Below are positions 26,755-34,142 of a stretch of 64,000 nucleotides of DNA, piece by piece. The position numbers were made by a program, and so were the translations under genes. Under the pieces are notes generated by a model. It searched no databases. It saw nothing but the letters and a program-made list of their open reading frames with translations, and was not told the origin of the DNA. Numbering within the stretch: the first letter of the stretch is position 1; every line of letters starts with the position of its first letter. The DNA comes from Arsenicibacter rosenii (lineage in GTDB: Bacteria; Bacteroidota; Bacteroidia; Cytophagales; Spirosomataceae), in NCBI RefSeq assembly GCF_001870735.1, contig NZ_MORL01000004.1:1-64000 (forward strand). Reading direction: 5' to 3'.

Positions 26755-27675
26755 TTACTCCAAAAAAGCCGCCAGTTCCTGCCATGAAATCATACCGATG
26801 GCAAGCACGGCTACCCCTAGCCCGATTTTATTCGCTGTTGACAACCGCTCCTGAAAGAACAGCAGGGCCACCAGCGCTGCGACCACAATTACCCCGATGT
26901 TATACAGCGGATACACGAATGCCCCGTTACTGCCAAAATCCGACAAGGCCAGCAGGAGTGTATAAAAACTAAGATAATTCGGCACACCCAGGGTAACAGC
27001 CCCGATAAAGCTACGCGGCTCAATTTTTTCCTTACCCTGAACAACCCGCACCACGATCATGACCATCCCGGCAATGATCGCCCCCAGCACCATCGTCAGC
27101 GTAACAACGGCCGTCTGATCGGTTGACGGAATATAGTTGAGGTTAATGTAGTTAATCAGCGTATTGGTGGTGCCGTACATGATAAAGACGGCTACCGGCA
27201 GCAATACCCCCAGGCCAGTCTTTGGTTTAACGGCAGCGGGTTCGGCAGTGGCGGGGCTTTTTTTGAGCGTACTGAGGGCAACGGCTACCAGCGCCAGCAC
27301 CAGGCCGGCATAGTTGGTCAGGTCAAAGGTTTTTCCGCCGGTTTTGAAGATGAAGAGACTGAAACAAACCGGAATCACCAGCGACAGGTTATTGGCCAGC
27401 GACGTAGCAGTGATGCCCGTTTGCTGGGTCGATGCGCCCGACAGCAGAAAGGTAACGATAAAACCAACGCCCAGGGCAAGGGACAGCCAGGTCCAGGTCT
27501 GGCTAAAATCGACCGAAAAGTGCTGACCGGCGGGCATCAGAAAATAGCCGGTTGTGAAGCAGACAAGGTAATTAAAAACGATGGCCTGAAACGTATTGAT
27601 ATTGAACCGGGGAAACAATCTGAAGTTGAGCAGCAGAACAACTGACAATAAAATACTCAGGATCAGGTAGATCAT
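26755..27675 (-). CDS. EamA/DMT-family membrane transporter
   Basis: A 306-residue inner-membrane protein with about ten hydrophobic spans in two EamA repeats. The first repeat starts MIYLILSILLSVVLLL; the second follows a central loop near residues 135-150 (KKSPATAEPAAVKPK). The last span region carries the repeat-end pattern LFFQERLSTANKIGLGVAVL. DMT-superfamily members export or import small metabolites; the substrate is not predictable. It is divergent from the lactate dehydrogenase gene. Confidence 0.88.
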   Translation of the reverse strand: MIYLILSILLSVVLLLNFRLFPRFNINTFQAIVFNYLVCFTTGYFLMPAGQHFSVDFSQTWTWLSLALGVGFIVTFLLSGASTQQTGITATSLANNLSLVIPVCFSLFIFKTGGKTFDLTNYAGLVLALVAVALSTLKKSPATAEPAAVKPKTGLGVLLPVAVFIMYGTTNTLINYINLNYIPSTDQTAVVTLTMVLGAIIAGMVMIVVRVVQGKEKIEPRSFIGAVTLGVPNYLSFYTLLLALSDFGSNGAFVYPLYNIGVIVVAALVALLFFQERLSTANKIGLGVAVLAIGMISWQELAAFLE

Positions 27676-27788
27676 ACGGGGTTATGGCTAAGAATGCGTG
27701 AGGCTTACTAAAAAATTGCGGAAAATTAAACGATCTGCACGACAATGCCAGCCTGCTTGTTATCATCTTCTGCCCGGAAATCCGTATT

Positions 27789-27796
27789 TAGCTTTG
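27789..27796 (+). promoter_or_regulatory. -7 promoter box TAGCTTTG
   Basis: Exact TAnnTTTG match 28 bp before the ATG of the lactate dehydrogenase gene. No well-placed -33 box. Confidence 0.5.
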
Positions 27797-27823
27797 TCGT
27801 TTGAATTAACCCCGCGCTCGCGT

Positions 27824-28828
27824 ATGAAAACCAAAATCACTTTTTTCAGCACCAAACCCTACGACATTGCCTTTTTTGACCAGGCAAACCACGACGATTC
27901 GCTTGAGCTCTGCTACCTCGACACCCACCTGAATCCGGCTACGGCGCCCTTGGTACAGGGGTCTGCGGTTGTCTGTCTGTTCGTCAACGACAAAGCAGAT
28001 GCGGCTATCATCAGCACCTTCGCGAAGGCCGGTGTGAAGCTGATTGCGCTCCGGTGTGCGGGCTACAACAACGTCGATCTGGCGGCCTGTAAACAGGCGG
28101 GGATCGGCGTGGTACGGGTGCCGGCCTACTCGCCGTATTCAGTCGCCGAACATGCACTGGCCCTGATTCTGACGCTAAACCGCAAAACGCATAAAGCATT
28201 TAACCGCGTCAGAGAAGGTAATTTTGCCCTCGAAGGGTTGATGGGTTTTGATCTGCATGGCCAGACCGTCGGGCTGATTGGCTTAGGGAAAATCGGTCGG
28301 GTAACGGCGCAGATCCTCCGTGGCTTTGGCTGTACGGTGCTCGGATACGATGTCTATGAAGACGAGGAAGCCAAACGGACCGGCGTTTCTTACGTCCCGC
28401 TTGAGTCGTTACTGGCCCAGTCAGACATTGTATCGCTCCACTGCCCGCTGACGCCCCAAACCCATCACCTGATCAATGCTCAAACCCTCGCCGGCATGAA
28501 AAACGGGGTGATGCTGATCAATACCAGCCGGGGGGCTTTAATTGATACGATGGCCGTCATTCAGAGCCTGAAATCCGGCAAAATCGGTTACCTGGGGCTG
28601 GATGTGTACGAGGAGGAGGCTGATTTATTTTTCGAGGACTTTTCGGGCAAAGTCATTCAGGACGATGTGTTTTCGCGCCTGCTGAGTTTCCCGAATGTAC
28701 TTATCACCGGCCATCAGGCCTTTTTTACCCGTAATGCGCTGCAAAGTATCGCTGAAACTACCCTCGCCAATATCCACGCCTTTGTAAACGGCGGGCCGCT
28801 GGAGAATGAAGTGGTTTTTAAAGAGTGA
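27824..28828 (+). CDS. ldhA: D-lactate dehydrogenase (2-hydroxyacid dehydrogenase)
   Basis: A 334-residue NAD-dependent D-2-hydroxyacid dehydrogenase that converts pyruvate to D-lactate in fermentation. It closely follows LdhA-type sequences: FFSTKPYD at the start, RCAGYNNVDL, the nucleotide-binding GLIGLGKIGR, INTSRGALIDT (substrate Arg), DVYEEEADLFF (Glu) and ITGHQAFFT (catalytic His). The frame runs upstream to 27698, but the ATG at 27824 matches the family start and follows a -7 box. The stop codon sits inside a 16-bp repeat shared with the next gene's end. Confidence 0.93.
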   Translation: MKTKITFFSTKPYDIAFFDQANHDDSLELCYLDTHLNPATAPLVQGSAVVCLFVNDKADAAIISTFAKAGVKLIALRCAGYNNVDLAACKQAGIGVVRVPAYSPYSVAEHALALILTLNRKTHKAFNRVREGNFALEGLMGFDLHGQTVGLIGLGKIGRVTAQILRGFGCTVLGYDVYEDEEAKRTGVSYVPLESLLAQSDIVSLHCPLTPQTHHLINAQTLAGMKNGVMLINTSRGALIDTMAVIQSLKSGKIGYLGLDVYEEEADLFFEDFSGKVIQDDVFSRLLSFPNVLITGHQAFFTRNALQSIAETTLANIHAFVNGGPLENEVVFKE

Positions 28829-28856
28829 AAGAGCGGAAGAGTGAAAGAGCGATTGA
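28820..28856. repeat. GAGTGAAAGAGCG repeat, copy 1
   Basis: AAAGAGTGAAAGAGCG (28820-28835) plus a partial second unit. It contains the stop codon of the lactate dehydrogenase gene. An identical 16-mer is at 29658-29673. Confidence 0.7.
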
Positions 28857-28893
28857 CGGAAAATGAAGTAGTTTATTTTATGTACACCTAACG

Positions 28894-29682
28894 ATGAAAC
28901 AGCTCATCCTGTTTTTTTCACTCGCCTATTTACTTTCCTGGGTGATCTGGCTTCCGTTGTACGGGCAGGTATTCGGCCTGCCGGCCTTACCCGTCTTGCC
29001 GTTCCACCACGGTATTGGTAGCCTCGGGCCCCTGCTGGCTGCATTCATCACCACCTATTTAGTTGAAGGATTTAACGGTGTGCGGCAATTAGTTAAGAGA
29101 TGCGTTACGATTCAGCCGATACGTTATTTACTGGTTGCCCTGTTCAGCCCGTTCATACTGGTTATGCTCAGTGTGTTGCTCAACTTTCTGGTAAATGATA
29201 CCTCTCCCCGGATCGGTGATCTGTTTCATACGCCTGAGTTTCCGGAATTTACGTTTATCCAGTTCTTTATCGTCAACTTATTGTTTTATGGGTTTGGCGA
29301 AGAAACCGGCTGGCGGGGCTTTGCACTCCCGCGGGTTCAGATGCACGTCAGCCCGTTTCTTGCCGCTTTGGTCATGTCCGTTTTTTGGGCGATCTGGCAC
29401 TGGCCGCTTTTTTTCTACCGTCCCGGCATGATGTCAATGAATGGCGCGGCGGTGGCCGGCTGGTTTATGAGTTTGTTAACCGGCAGTATCCTGTTGACAT
29501 GGCTTTATAATAAGTCAAAAGGCAGCCTTTTCATCTGTGCGGTTTTTCATTCAACGATTGACATCGCGTTTCTGGCCGACTCCGCCGATCAGCACATCGT
29601 CAATTATCTGGGTGCCCTGATTACCCTTTGGGGCATTTGGACGGGCATACGGATGGTAAAGAGTGAAAGAGCGAACGACTGA
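28894..29682 (+). CDS. CPBP intramembrane metalloprotease
   Basis: A 262-residue membrane protein with about seven hydrophobic spans. The CPBP (Rce1/Abi) motifs are present: EETGWRG (EExxxR type), FWAIWHWPLFFY with the first His, and AVFHSTIDIAF with the second His. Such proteins cut or process prenylated peptides or bacteriocin-type substrates; bacterial roles are mostly unknown. The carboxy end (VKSERAND) is encoded by a copy of the intergenic GAGTGAAAGAGCG repeat. Confidence 0.88.
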   Translation: MKQLILFFSLAYLLSWVIWLPLYGQVFGLPALPVLPFHHGIGSLGPLLAAFITTYLVEGFNGVRQLVKRCVTIQPIRYLLVALFSPFILVMLSVLLNFLVNDTSPRIGDLFHTPEFPEFTFIQFFIVNLLFYGFGEETGWRGFALPRVQMHVSPFLAALVMSVFWAIWHWPLFFYRPGMMSMNGAAVAGWFMSLLTGSILLTWLYNKSKGSLFICAVFHSTIDIAFLADSADQHIVNYLGALITLWGIWTGIRMVKSERAND

Positions 29683-29687
29683 AAGAG
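29658..29687. repeat. GAGTGAAAGAGCG repeat, copy 2
   Basis: AAAGAGTGAAAGAGCG (29658-29673) is identical to copy 1 and continues as GAACGACTGAAAGAGTGG. It encodes the last residues and stop of the CPBP protein. Confidence 0.7.
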
Positions 29688-29725
29688 TGGCCGCCGCTCA
29701 ACGGCTGCCAGCCCTACCCGCTCCG

Positions 29726-29768
29726 CAACCAACAAAAACCACCAGCAACAATCCAGCAACAAAAAAAT
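29726..29768. repeat. CAACCA/CCAGCAACA low-complexity repeat, copy 1
   Basis: Runs of CAACCA, ACCACCAGCAACA and ATCCAGCAACAAAAAA in the spacer before the sigma-factor gene. Related words occur at 32286-32322 and 57860-57908. Confidence 0.45.
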
Positions 29769-29846
29769 CTGCATCTTTTTTTGCTTTCCCCCGCAAGTTT
29801 CCCGTCATAGCCGCATCTAACCTTTTGAAACCGCCCGGATAACCGT

Positions 29847-30431
29847 TTGGAAACACAGGAACTCATCGTCGGACTACAGCGCGGAAGCGAGTCAGCATTC
29901 CGGCATCTGGTAGATACGTACCAGCGCCGGGTCTATAATACCGTGCTGGCCATTGTGCAGCACCCCGATGATGCCGATGATGTCACCCAAGAGGTGTTTA
30001 TGACGGTATTCGAGTCTATCCGGCAGTTTCGGGGCGATGCGCAGTTATCGACCTGGCTTTACCGGATTGCCACGACCCGTGCGCTGGAAGCGTACCGGAA
30101 AAAACACGCCAGGAAGCGTTTCGCTTTCCTGACCAGCCTCTTTGGCGGCCAGGACGACGGAAATGAACCCGACGATCGGTTGCACCCTGTGGATTTTGAC
30201 CATCCGGGTATTCAACTGGAACAGCAGGAACGGGGACGGGTGTTGTTTGCCGCCATCAACCGGCTGTCGGATCAGCAAAAGGTAGCGTTTACCCTGCACC
30301 ACGTGGAAGGATTGAGCTATCAGGAGATTACGGACGTGATGCAAACCTCCTTTTCTTCGGTCGAGTCATTGCTGTTCCGGGCAAAACAGAATCTAAGAAA
30401 ACAGTTACGCAACTATTACTACAACGCGTGA
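29847..30431 (+). CDS. ECF-type RNA polymerase sigma factor
   Basis: A 194-residue ECF sigma factor. Region 2 (about 10-80) has DADDVTQEVFMTVFESIRQF and the -10 binding helix; region 4 (about 130-185) has FTLHHVEGLSYQEITDVMQ and SVESLLFRAKQNLRKQL. The start is a TTG at 29847, since no ATG precedes the first helix. It is followed by a single-span protein, a Spy/CnrX-like sensor and a PepSY lipoprotein, all on the plus strand, a usual setting for an envelope-responsive sigma factor held by an anti-sigma. Confidence 0.93.
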   Translation: METQELIVGLQRGSESAFRHLVDTYQRRVYNTVLAIVQHPDDADDVTQEVFMTVFESIRQFRGDAQLSTWLYRIATTRALEAYRKKHARKRFAFLTSLFGGQDDGNEPDDRLHPVDFDHPGIQLEQQERGRVLFAAINRLSDQQKVAFTLHHVEGLSYQEITDVMQTSFSSVESLLFRAKQNLRKQLRNYYYNA

Positions 30432-30469
30432 TACAGGCCCGTAAGCCGGCGCGATAATGAAAAACTGGT

Positions 30470-30763
30470 ATGGAAGATGAAATAGAAAAAACACTGCACT
30501 CGTTGGATGGCATCGAACGGGCTGAGCCGAAGCCGTTTCTGTATACCCGCATCCAGGGACGTATCGAACGGCGCAGGGCAGACACGTATTCGCGCATCTG
30601 GCAGCTCAAACCGGCCTATGTAATTGCCTCCGTGGCCCTGCTGATCGTCCTGAATGTGGCTGCCATTCTGGTCTATAACCGGTCGCACCGGCAGTCTGAT
30701 ACTGCCAGACCGTCCATCGACGCCATGGCTTCAGACTACGGTCTTTCCTTTGACATTCAATAA
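30470..30763 (+). CDS. Short single-span protein, putative anti-sigma factor
   Basis: A 97-residue protein with an acidic amino end (MEDEIEKTLHSLDGIERAEP), a basic stretch and one membrane span (YVIASVALLIVLNVAAILVY) near residues 50-69. It starts 38 bp after the sigma gene and ends 8 bp before the next gene. Position and topology are those of a small anti-sigma factor, cytoplasmic amino side and membrane anchor. No zinc HxxxCxxC motif is present, so the assignment rests on context. Confidence 0.7.
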   Translation: MEDEIEKTLHSLDGIERAEPKPFLYTRIQGRIERRRADTYSRIWQLKPAYVIASVALLIVLNVAAILVYNRSHRQSDTARPSIDAMASDYGLSFDIQ

Positions 30764-30771
30764 ATACAGCT

Positions 30772-31293
30772 ATGGAAACTAAAACGCTTATTCGCTGGCT
30801 ATCAGGCGTTATTGCGCTTCTGGTTCTGTTAAACCTTGGCCTGATCGGCTGGATGTTTTTTGCCCGCAGCGGCATGCCCCCCGGCGGAGGAGGTCCGGTT
30901 GCGTTCCGTTTTTTAGAGCGGGAACTGTCCTTGACGGATACGCAGGAACAACAGGTCATTGCCTCCCGCGAAGCCTTATCGGAGCGGTCGAGGCCACTGG
31001 AAGACAGTGCCCGCGCCTTGCGGAAACAACTCTTTACCCTGACCCGGCAAACCCCGCTGCCGGTTGCCGAAACGGATCAGCTTTCCCGGCAGCTAGGCGG
31101 TCTGATAGCACAGCTCGAACGCAACCGCCTGCAGCACTTTAAGGAAATCCGCGATGTGCTGACGCCTGAACAACAAAGCCGGTTCGACAGTATTCTGGAC
31201 GAACTGGCTCAACGGCAGGGCCCGCCGCCGGGCAATGGCCATCGGCCGCCAGGCGGGCCGTCTGGACCGCCGGAAGGACCGCCCGGCCCCTGA
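30772..31293 (+). CDS. Spy/CnrX-like periplasmic sensor or chaperone
   Basis: A 173-residue membrane-anchored periplasmic protein: one span at about residues 8-30, then a helical domain with LSLTDTQEQQVIASREAL and VLTPEQQSRFDSILDEL, the two LTxxQ-like motifs of the Spy/CpxP/CnrX/ZraP class. A Pro/Gly-rich tail (PPGNGHRPPGGPSGPPEG) ends it. In the CnrYXH system such a protein senses metal and controls an ECF sigma factor through an anti-sigma. Here the same three parts lie in the order sigma, span, sensor. Confidence 0.8.
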   Translation: METKTLIRWLSGVIALLVLLNLGLIGWMFFARSGMPPGGGGPVAFRFLERELSLTDTQEQQVIASREALSERSRPLEDSARALRKQLFTLTRQTPLPVAETDQLSRQLGGLIAQLERNRLQHFKEIRDVLTPEQQSRFDSILDELAQRQGPPPGNGHRPPGGPSGPPEGPPGP

Positions 31294-31445
31294 AAAAATA
31301 ATTTTAAAAAAAATCCCCGGCCCCGCAGGTTTTACACCACACCTGCATCTAAACCAATATAACCGCTAAAAACGCATGAACTAATTATACGGGTATTCTT
31401 ACCACTTCACGTCTTAGTTTACATTACGTTTAAACAATCACTACT

Positions 31446-32156
31446 ATGCAGAAGACAATTTGTCTTGCAGTGATCGGGCTGATGATCAGTCTGGTTGCCT
31501 GCAACAAGGATTCCGTTGCCCCTTTGGTTGACGGGGCTGCCCGGTCAGGGGCCAGCAACACCGCTGCCGATACATCAAAAGGCCGTCCTGCCCCGCCAAC
31601 ACCTATCGAGATCAGTGCCTTACCGGCAACCATCACCAGTGCCATCAGCAGTAGCTATGCCGGAGCCACCATCGAACGGGCCGGTAAAGACAAAGACGGG
31701 AACTATGTGGTTCTGATCCTGGAAAACAACCAGCCGAAAGGACTGCTTTTCGATGCATCGGGTAAATTCCTGAAAGTTCTGCCACCACCTCCACCAGGTG
31801 GCCCGCAGCAGGGTGGCCCGCAACAGGGTGGCCCGCAACAGGGTGGCCCGCAATCGGGAACGGCCACACCTCCCGGCTCAGGTACTGGCATGGGCCCTGG
31901 ACCGCGGCCAGGCCCTCCGGGTTCATCAACCGCGCCAGCGCCGCCAAAACTAACAGAGATTCAAGTCTCTGCCCTGCCGGCTGCCATAACGGATTATATC
32001 AAAAGTAAATACGCTGGTGCTGAGATAAAAAAAGCAGGGAAAGACGACGCAGGCAATTATGTAGTCCTGATCAGTCAGAATAATCAACCGAAAGGCTTAC
32101 TGTTCAATAGTGCCGGAGTATTCCAGAAAGAGCTGCCGCCACCACCGAGACAGTGA
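31446..32156 (+). CDS. Lipoprotein with two PepSY-like domains and a GGPQQ linker
   Basis: A 236-residue lipoprotein (lipobox LMISLVAC, Cys near residue 19). Two homologous units of about 60 residues, IEISALPATITSAISSSYAG...NNQPKGLLFDASGKFLK and IQVSALPAAITDYIKSKYAG...NNQPKGLLFNSAGVFQK, are joined by a Gly/Pro/Gln linker built from 15-bp DNA repeats. The units resemble PepSY-like (DUF2874-type) domains common in Bacteroidota. It lies 152 bp after the Spy-like gene and may share its stress response. The function of such proteins is not established. Confidence 0.8.
   Translation: MQKTICLAVIGLMISLVACNKDSVAPLVDGAARSGASNTAADTSKGRPAPPTPIEISALPATITSAISSSYAGATIERAGKDKDGNYVVLILENNQPKGLLFDASGKFLKVLPPPPPGGPQQGGPQQGGPQQGGPQSGTATPPGSGTGMGPGPRPGPPGSSTAPAPPKLTEIQVSALPAAITDYIKSKYAGAEIKKAGKDDAGNYVVLISQNNQPKGLLFNSAGVFQKELPPPPRQ
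31797..31856 (+). repeat. 15-bp coding tandem repeat
   Basis: Four units of GGTGGCCCGCARCAG (31797-31811, 31812-31826, 31827-31841, and a last unit ending in CG variant to 31856) encode GGPQQ three times and GGPQS. Copy number probably varies between strains. Confidence 0.9.
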
Positions 32157-32170
32157 TTGAGTGGACTTTA

Positions 32171-32185
32171 GGGGGGGACTCCCCC
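32171..32185. other. Short GGGGG/CCCCC hairpin
   Basis: A run of seven G, then ACT, then CCCCC, just after the PepSY lipoprotein gene. It may act as an RNA 3'-end structure. Confidence 0.4.
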
Positions 32186-32207
32186 GTTTAATCATCACTT
32201 TTGTCTT

Positions 32208-32284
32208 TTTTTGTCATCCCGACGAAGGAGGGATCTCTGGCCATTGACGGCGTTGAGATCCCTCCTTCGTCGGGATGACAAAAA
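32208..32284. repeat. Intergenic hairpin repeat, copy 2 (perfect 30-bp stem)
   Basis: The left arm runs from TTTTTGTCATCCCGACGAAG to GGATCTC (32208-32237); the right arm (32255-32284) is its exact reverse complement, with a 17-base loop. It lies between convergent genes and carries T and A tracts at its ends, so it can also terminate both transcripts. It is related to the imperfect hairpin at 7137-7209 (TGTCAT...ATCTC ends). Confidence 0.85.
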
Positions 32285-32285
32285 G

Positions 32286-32322
32286 CCACCACAACCATCA
32301 GCAACCATCAGCAACAAAAAAC
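32286..32322. repeat. CAACCATCAG repeat, copy 2
   Basis: CCACCACAACCATCAG followed by CAACCATCAGCAACAAAAAA, abutting the dinB stop codon. Confidence 0.45.
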
Positions 32323-33402
32323 TTAAAAATCCAGCGTCAGTTGCCGGCCTTCCAGCTCATCGAGGGGTTCGAGGTTGGAGAGGGTAACGCCGAGCAGCCG
32401 GACGCCTTTAGGGACGGGATGCAGAGACTCCAGCAGGCCGTATGCCAGTCGTTCAAAAAATGGTTTATCCAGAATAACCGACAAGGCAGACTTACTGCGG
32501 GTTATTTGCTGGAAATCCTCAAATTTTACCTTGACTGTCACCGTACGGCCGGCAATGCGCCGGTTCGTGCAGTAGTCCCACACATCATCGATCAACGGCC
32601 GGAGCCCTTCCTCCAGTTCGGCCGGGGTAAACAGGTCATGCTCAAACGTATTTTCGGAACCCGACGACTTGCGGATACGCTCCGGATTAACAGGCCGGTC
32701 GTCAACGGCGCGGGCAATCTGGTAGTAATAGCCCCCGGATTTGCCGAAATGACGGCGGAGAAAGACTTCACTTTGCCGGCGCAGGTCAGCGCCGGTATGA
32801 ATGCCAAGCTGGTTCATTTTTTCGGCGGTCACCCGACCGATGCCGTGAAACTGCCCGACTGATAACGGCTCGACAAAAGCCTCTCCCTGACCTGGCTTGA
32901 TGACGTAAAGCCCATCCGGTTTCCGGTAATCAGACGCCAGTTTAGCCAGAAATTTATTGTAGGAAACACCCGCTGAAGCCGTCAGCCCGGTATCGGCCTT
33001 GATTTTCGCCTTTATCTCTTTCGCTATTTCCGTTGCCGACACATTACCGTCCCGATAATCGGTCACGTCCAGATAGGCTTCATCCAGCGAAAGCGGCTCT
33101 ACCAGGGCAGTGTATTCGTCAAAAATACGGCGTATCTGAGCAGAGACCCCTTTGTAGACCTCAAAACGCGGCGGAACGAAAATCAGATGCGGACACCGCT
33201 TTTTGGCCGTCACCGAGGCCATCGCCGACCGTACGCCAAAGGTTCTTGCTTCGTAACTGGCAGCAGCCACCACCCCACGGGCCCGCGACCCGCCGACTGC
33301 CACGGGTTTACCCCGTAAGGCCGGATTATCCCGTTGCTCCACGGACGCGTAAAAGGCGTCCATGTCGATATGGATAATTTTACGAACCGTATTTGTTGTC
33401 AT
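32323..33402 (-). CDS. dinB: DNA polymerase IV
   Basis: A 359-residue Y-family translesion polymerase. The catalytic metal ligands are in IIHIDMDAFYASVE (D13, D15) and in SLDEAYLDVT near residue 107; the palm/finger block is VAAASYEARTFGVRS. A helix-hairpin-helix thumb (VGQFHGIGRVTAEKMNQLGI) and little-finger domain follow. The final LEGRQLTLDF may be a beta-clamp-binding end (QLTLDF fits QLxLF). The start at 33402 gives the normal family amino end. SOS control cannot be told: no clear LexA box was found upstream. Confidence 0.95.
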   Translation of the reverse strand: MTTNTVRKIIHIDMDAFYASVEQRDNPALRGKPVAVGGSRARGVVAAASYEARTFGVRSAMASVTAKKRCPHLIFVPPRFEVYKGVSAQIRRIFDEYTALVEPLSLDEAYLDVTDYRDGNVSATEIAKEIKAKIKADTGLTASAGVSYNKFLAKLASDYRKPDGLYVIKPGQGEAFVEPLSVGQFHGIGRVTAEKMNQLGIHTGADLRRQSEVFLRRHFGKSGGYYYQIARAVDDRPVNPERIRKSSGSENTFEHDLFTPAELEEGLRPLIDDVWDYCTNRRIAGRTVTVKVKFEDFQQITRSKSALSVILDKPFFERLAYGLLESLHPVPKGVRLLGVTLSNLEPLDELEGRQLTLDF

Positions 33403-33503
33403 AAAACAAAAATACGAACACCGCAGGTTTATAAAAACTACTACAGGCCTTTGAAAACCAAGCCCAAGTTTGTACCTTTTCTTGCCCTAAAATTCTCAGC
33501 CCT

Positions 33504-34067
33504 ATGCGCCCTTTTCTCTACCTATACGCTGCCCTGCTGGGCCTGTCAGGTTGTGTAACCCGTTCGCAATCTCCCGTTACCGGCACGGCTGATGCCGGCC
33601 TCCGGCGCATGCCCGGACAGACCTCCGACTATTATGTAGACCAACGGGCCGGCACGGCTCCGTATTCGCGCAAACTACTCCCCGACCCGACCAATGGTCT
33701 GGGCAGTACCAACGACCCCAATATTCGTGTGACAGATATTCAGTTAACGGATCAGTATACCATCCTGCACATGGTTTTTAAAATAGATCCGACCCGCGAC
33801 TGGAGCGTCACCAGCAGTCAGATTTCGATACAGCCGAAAACCAAACTGATTGCTGTCAATAAACTGAAAAGCTACGAACTGATCAAAGCCGAAGGCATTA
33901 CCCTGTCGCCCGACTATACCGAAGTGCATCCCAACAAAGAAGTCCAGTTCCTGCTTTACTTCCCCCGGCTCGACAAGGGCATCGAAGAATTCAACATGTA
34001 CGAATGCGCCGACACCGCCGAGCAAACCTGCTGGAACGTCCGGGGCATGCACGTCGTCAACCCCTGA
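33504..34067 (+). CDS. Lipoprotein of unknown function
   Basis: A 187-residue predicted lipoprotein (lipobox LGLSGC, Cys near residue 17). After a Pro/Gly-rich linker, residues 70-187 have alternating beta strands (IRVTDIQLTDQYTILHMVFKI, VQFLLYFPRLDKGIEEFNMYEC), consistent with a small beta-sandwich. It ends with a Cys-containing TAEQTCWNVRGMHV. No family is recognised. It is divergent from dinB and followed by a terminator-like hairpin. Confidence 0.7.
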   Translation: MRPFLYLYAALLGLSGCVTRSQSPVTGTADAGLRRMPGQTSDYYVDQRAGTAPYSRKLLPDPTNGLGSTNDPNIRVTDIQLTDQYTILHMVFKIDPTRDWSVTSSQISIQPKTKLIAVNKLKSYELIKAEGITLSPDYTEVHPNKEVQFLLYFPRLDKGIEEFNMYECADTAEQTCWNVRGMHVVNP

Positions 34068-34079
34068 AAGTGGTACCAT

Positions 34080-34109
34080 GAGCGGCACTTCCGAAAGGGC
34101 AGGCCGCTC
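34080..34109 (+). terminator. Terminator-like hairpin before gamma-glutamyltransferase gene
   Basis: GAGCGGC (34080-34086) pairs with GCCGCTC (34103-34109) and is followed by TTTCTATCTTTC. Confidence 0.55.
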
Positions 34110-34117
34110 TTTCTATC

Positions 34118-34137
34118 TTTCACTCTTTCACTCTTTA
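34118..34137. repeat. CACTCTTT repeat (inverse of the GAGTGAAAGAG family)
   Basis: CTCTTTCACTCTTT (34123-34136) is the reverse complement of part of the 16-mer found near 28.8 and 29.7 kb. It lies directly before the GTG start of the transferase gene. Confidence 0.5.
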
Positions 34138-34142
34138 CCTCC

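Noticed and set aside
31797-31856. CRISPR-like array
   Set aside because: The units are 15-bp, contiguous, and encode GGPQQ in frame; there are no spacers.
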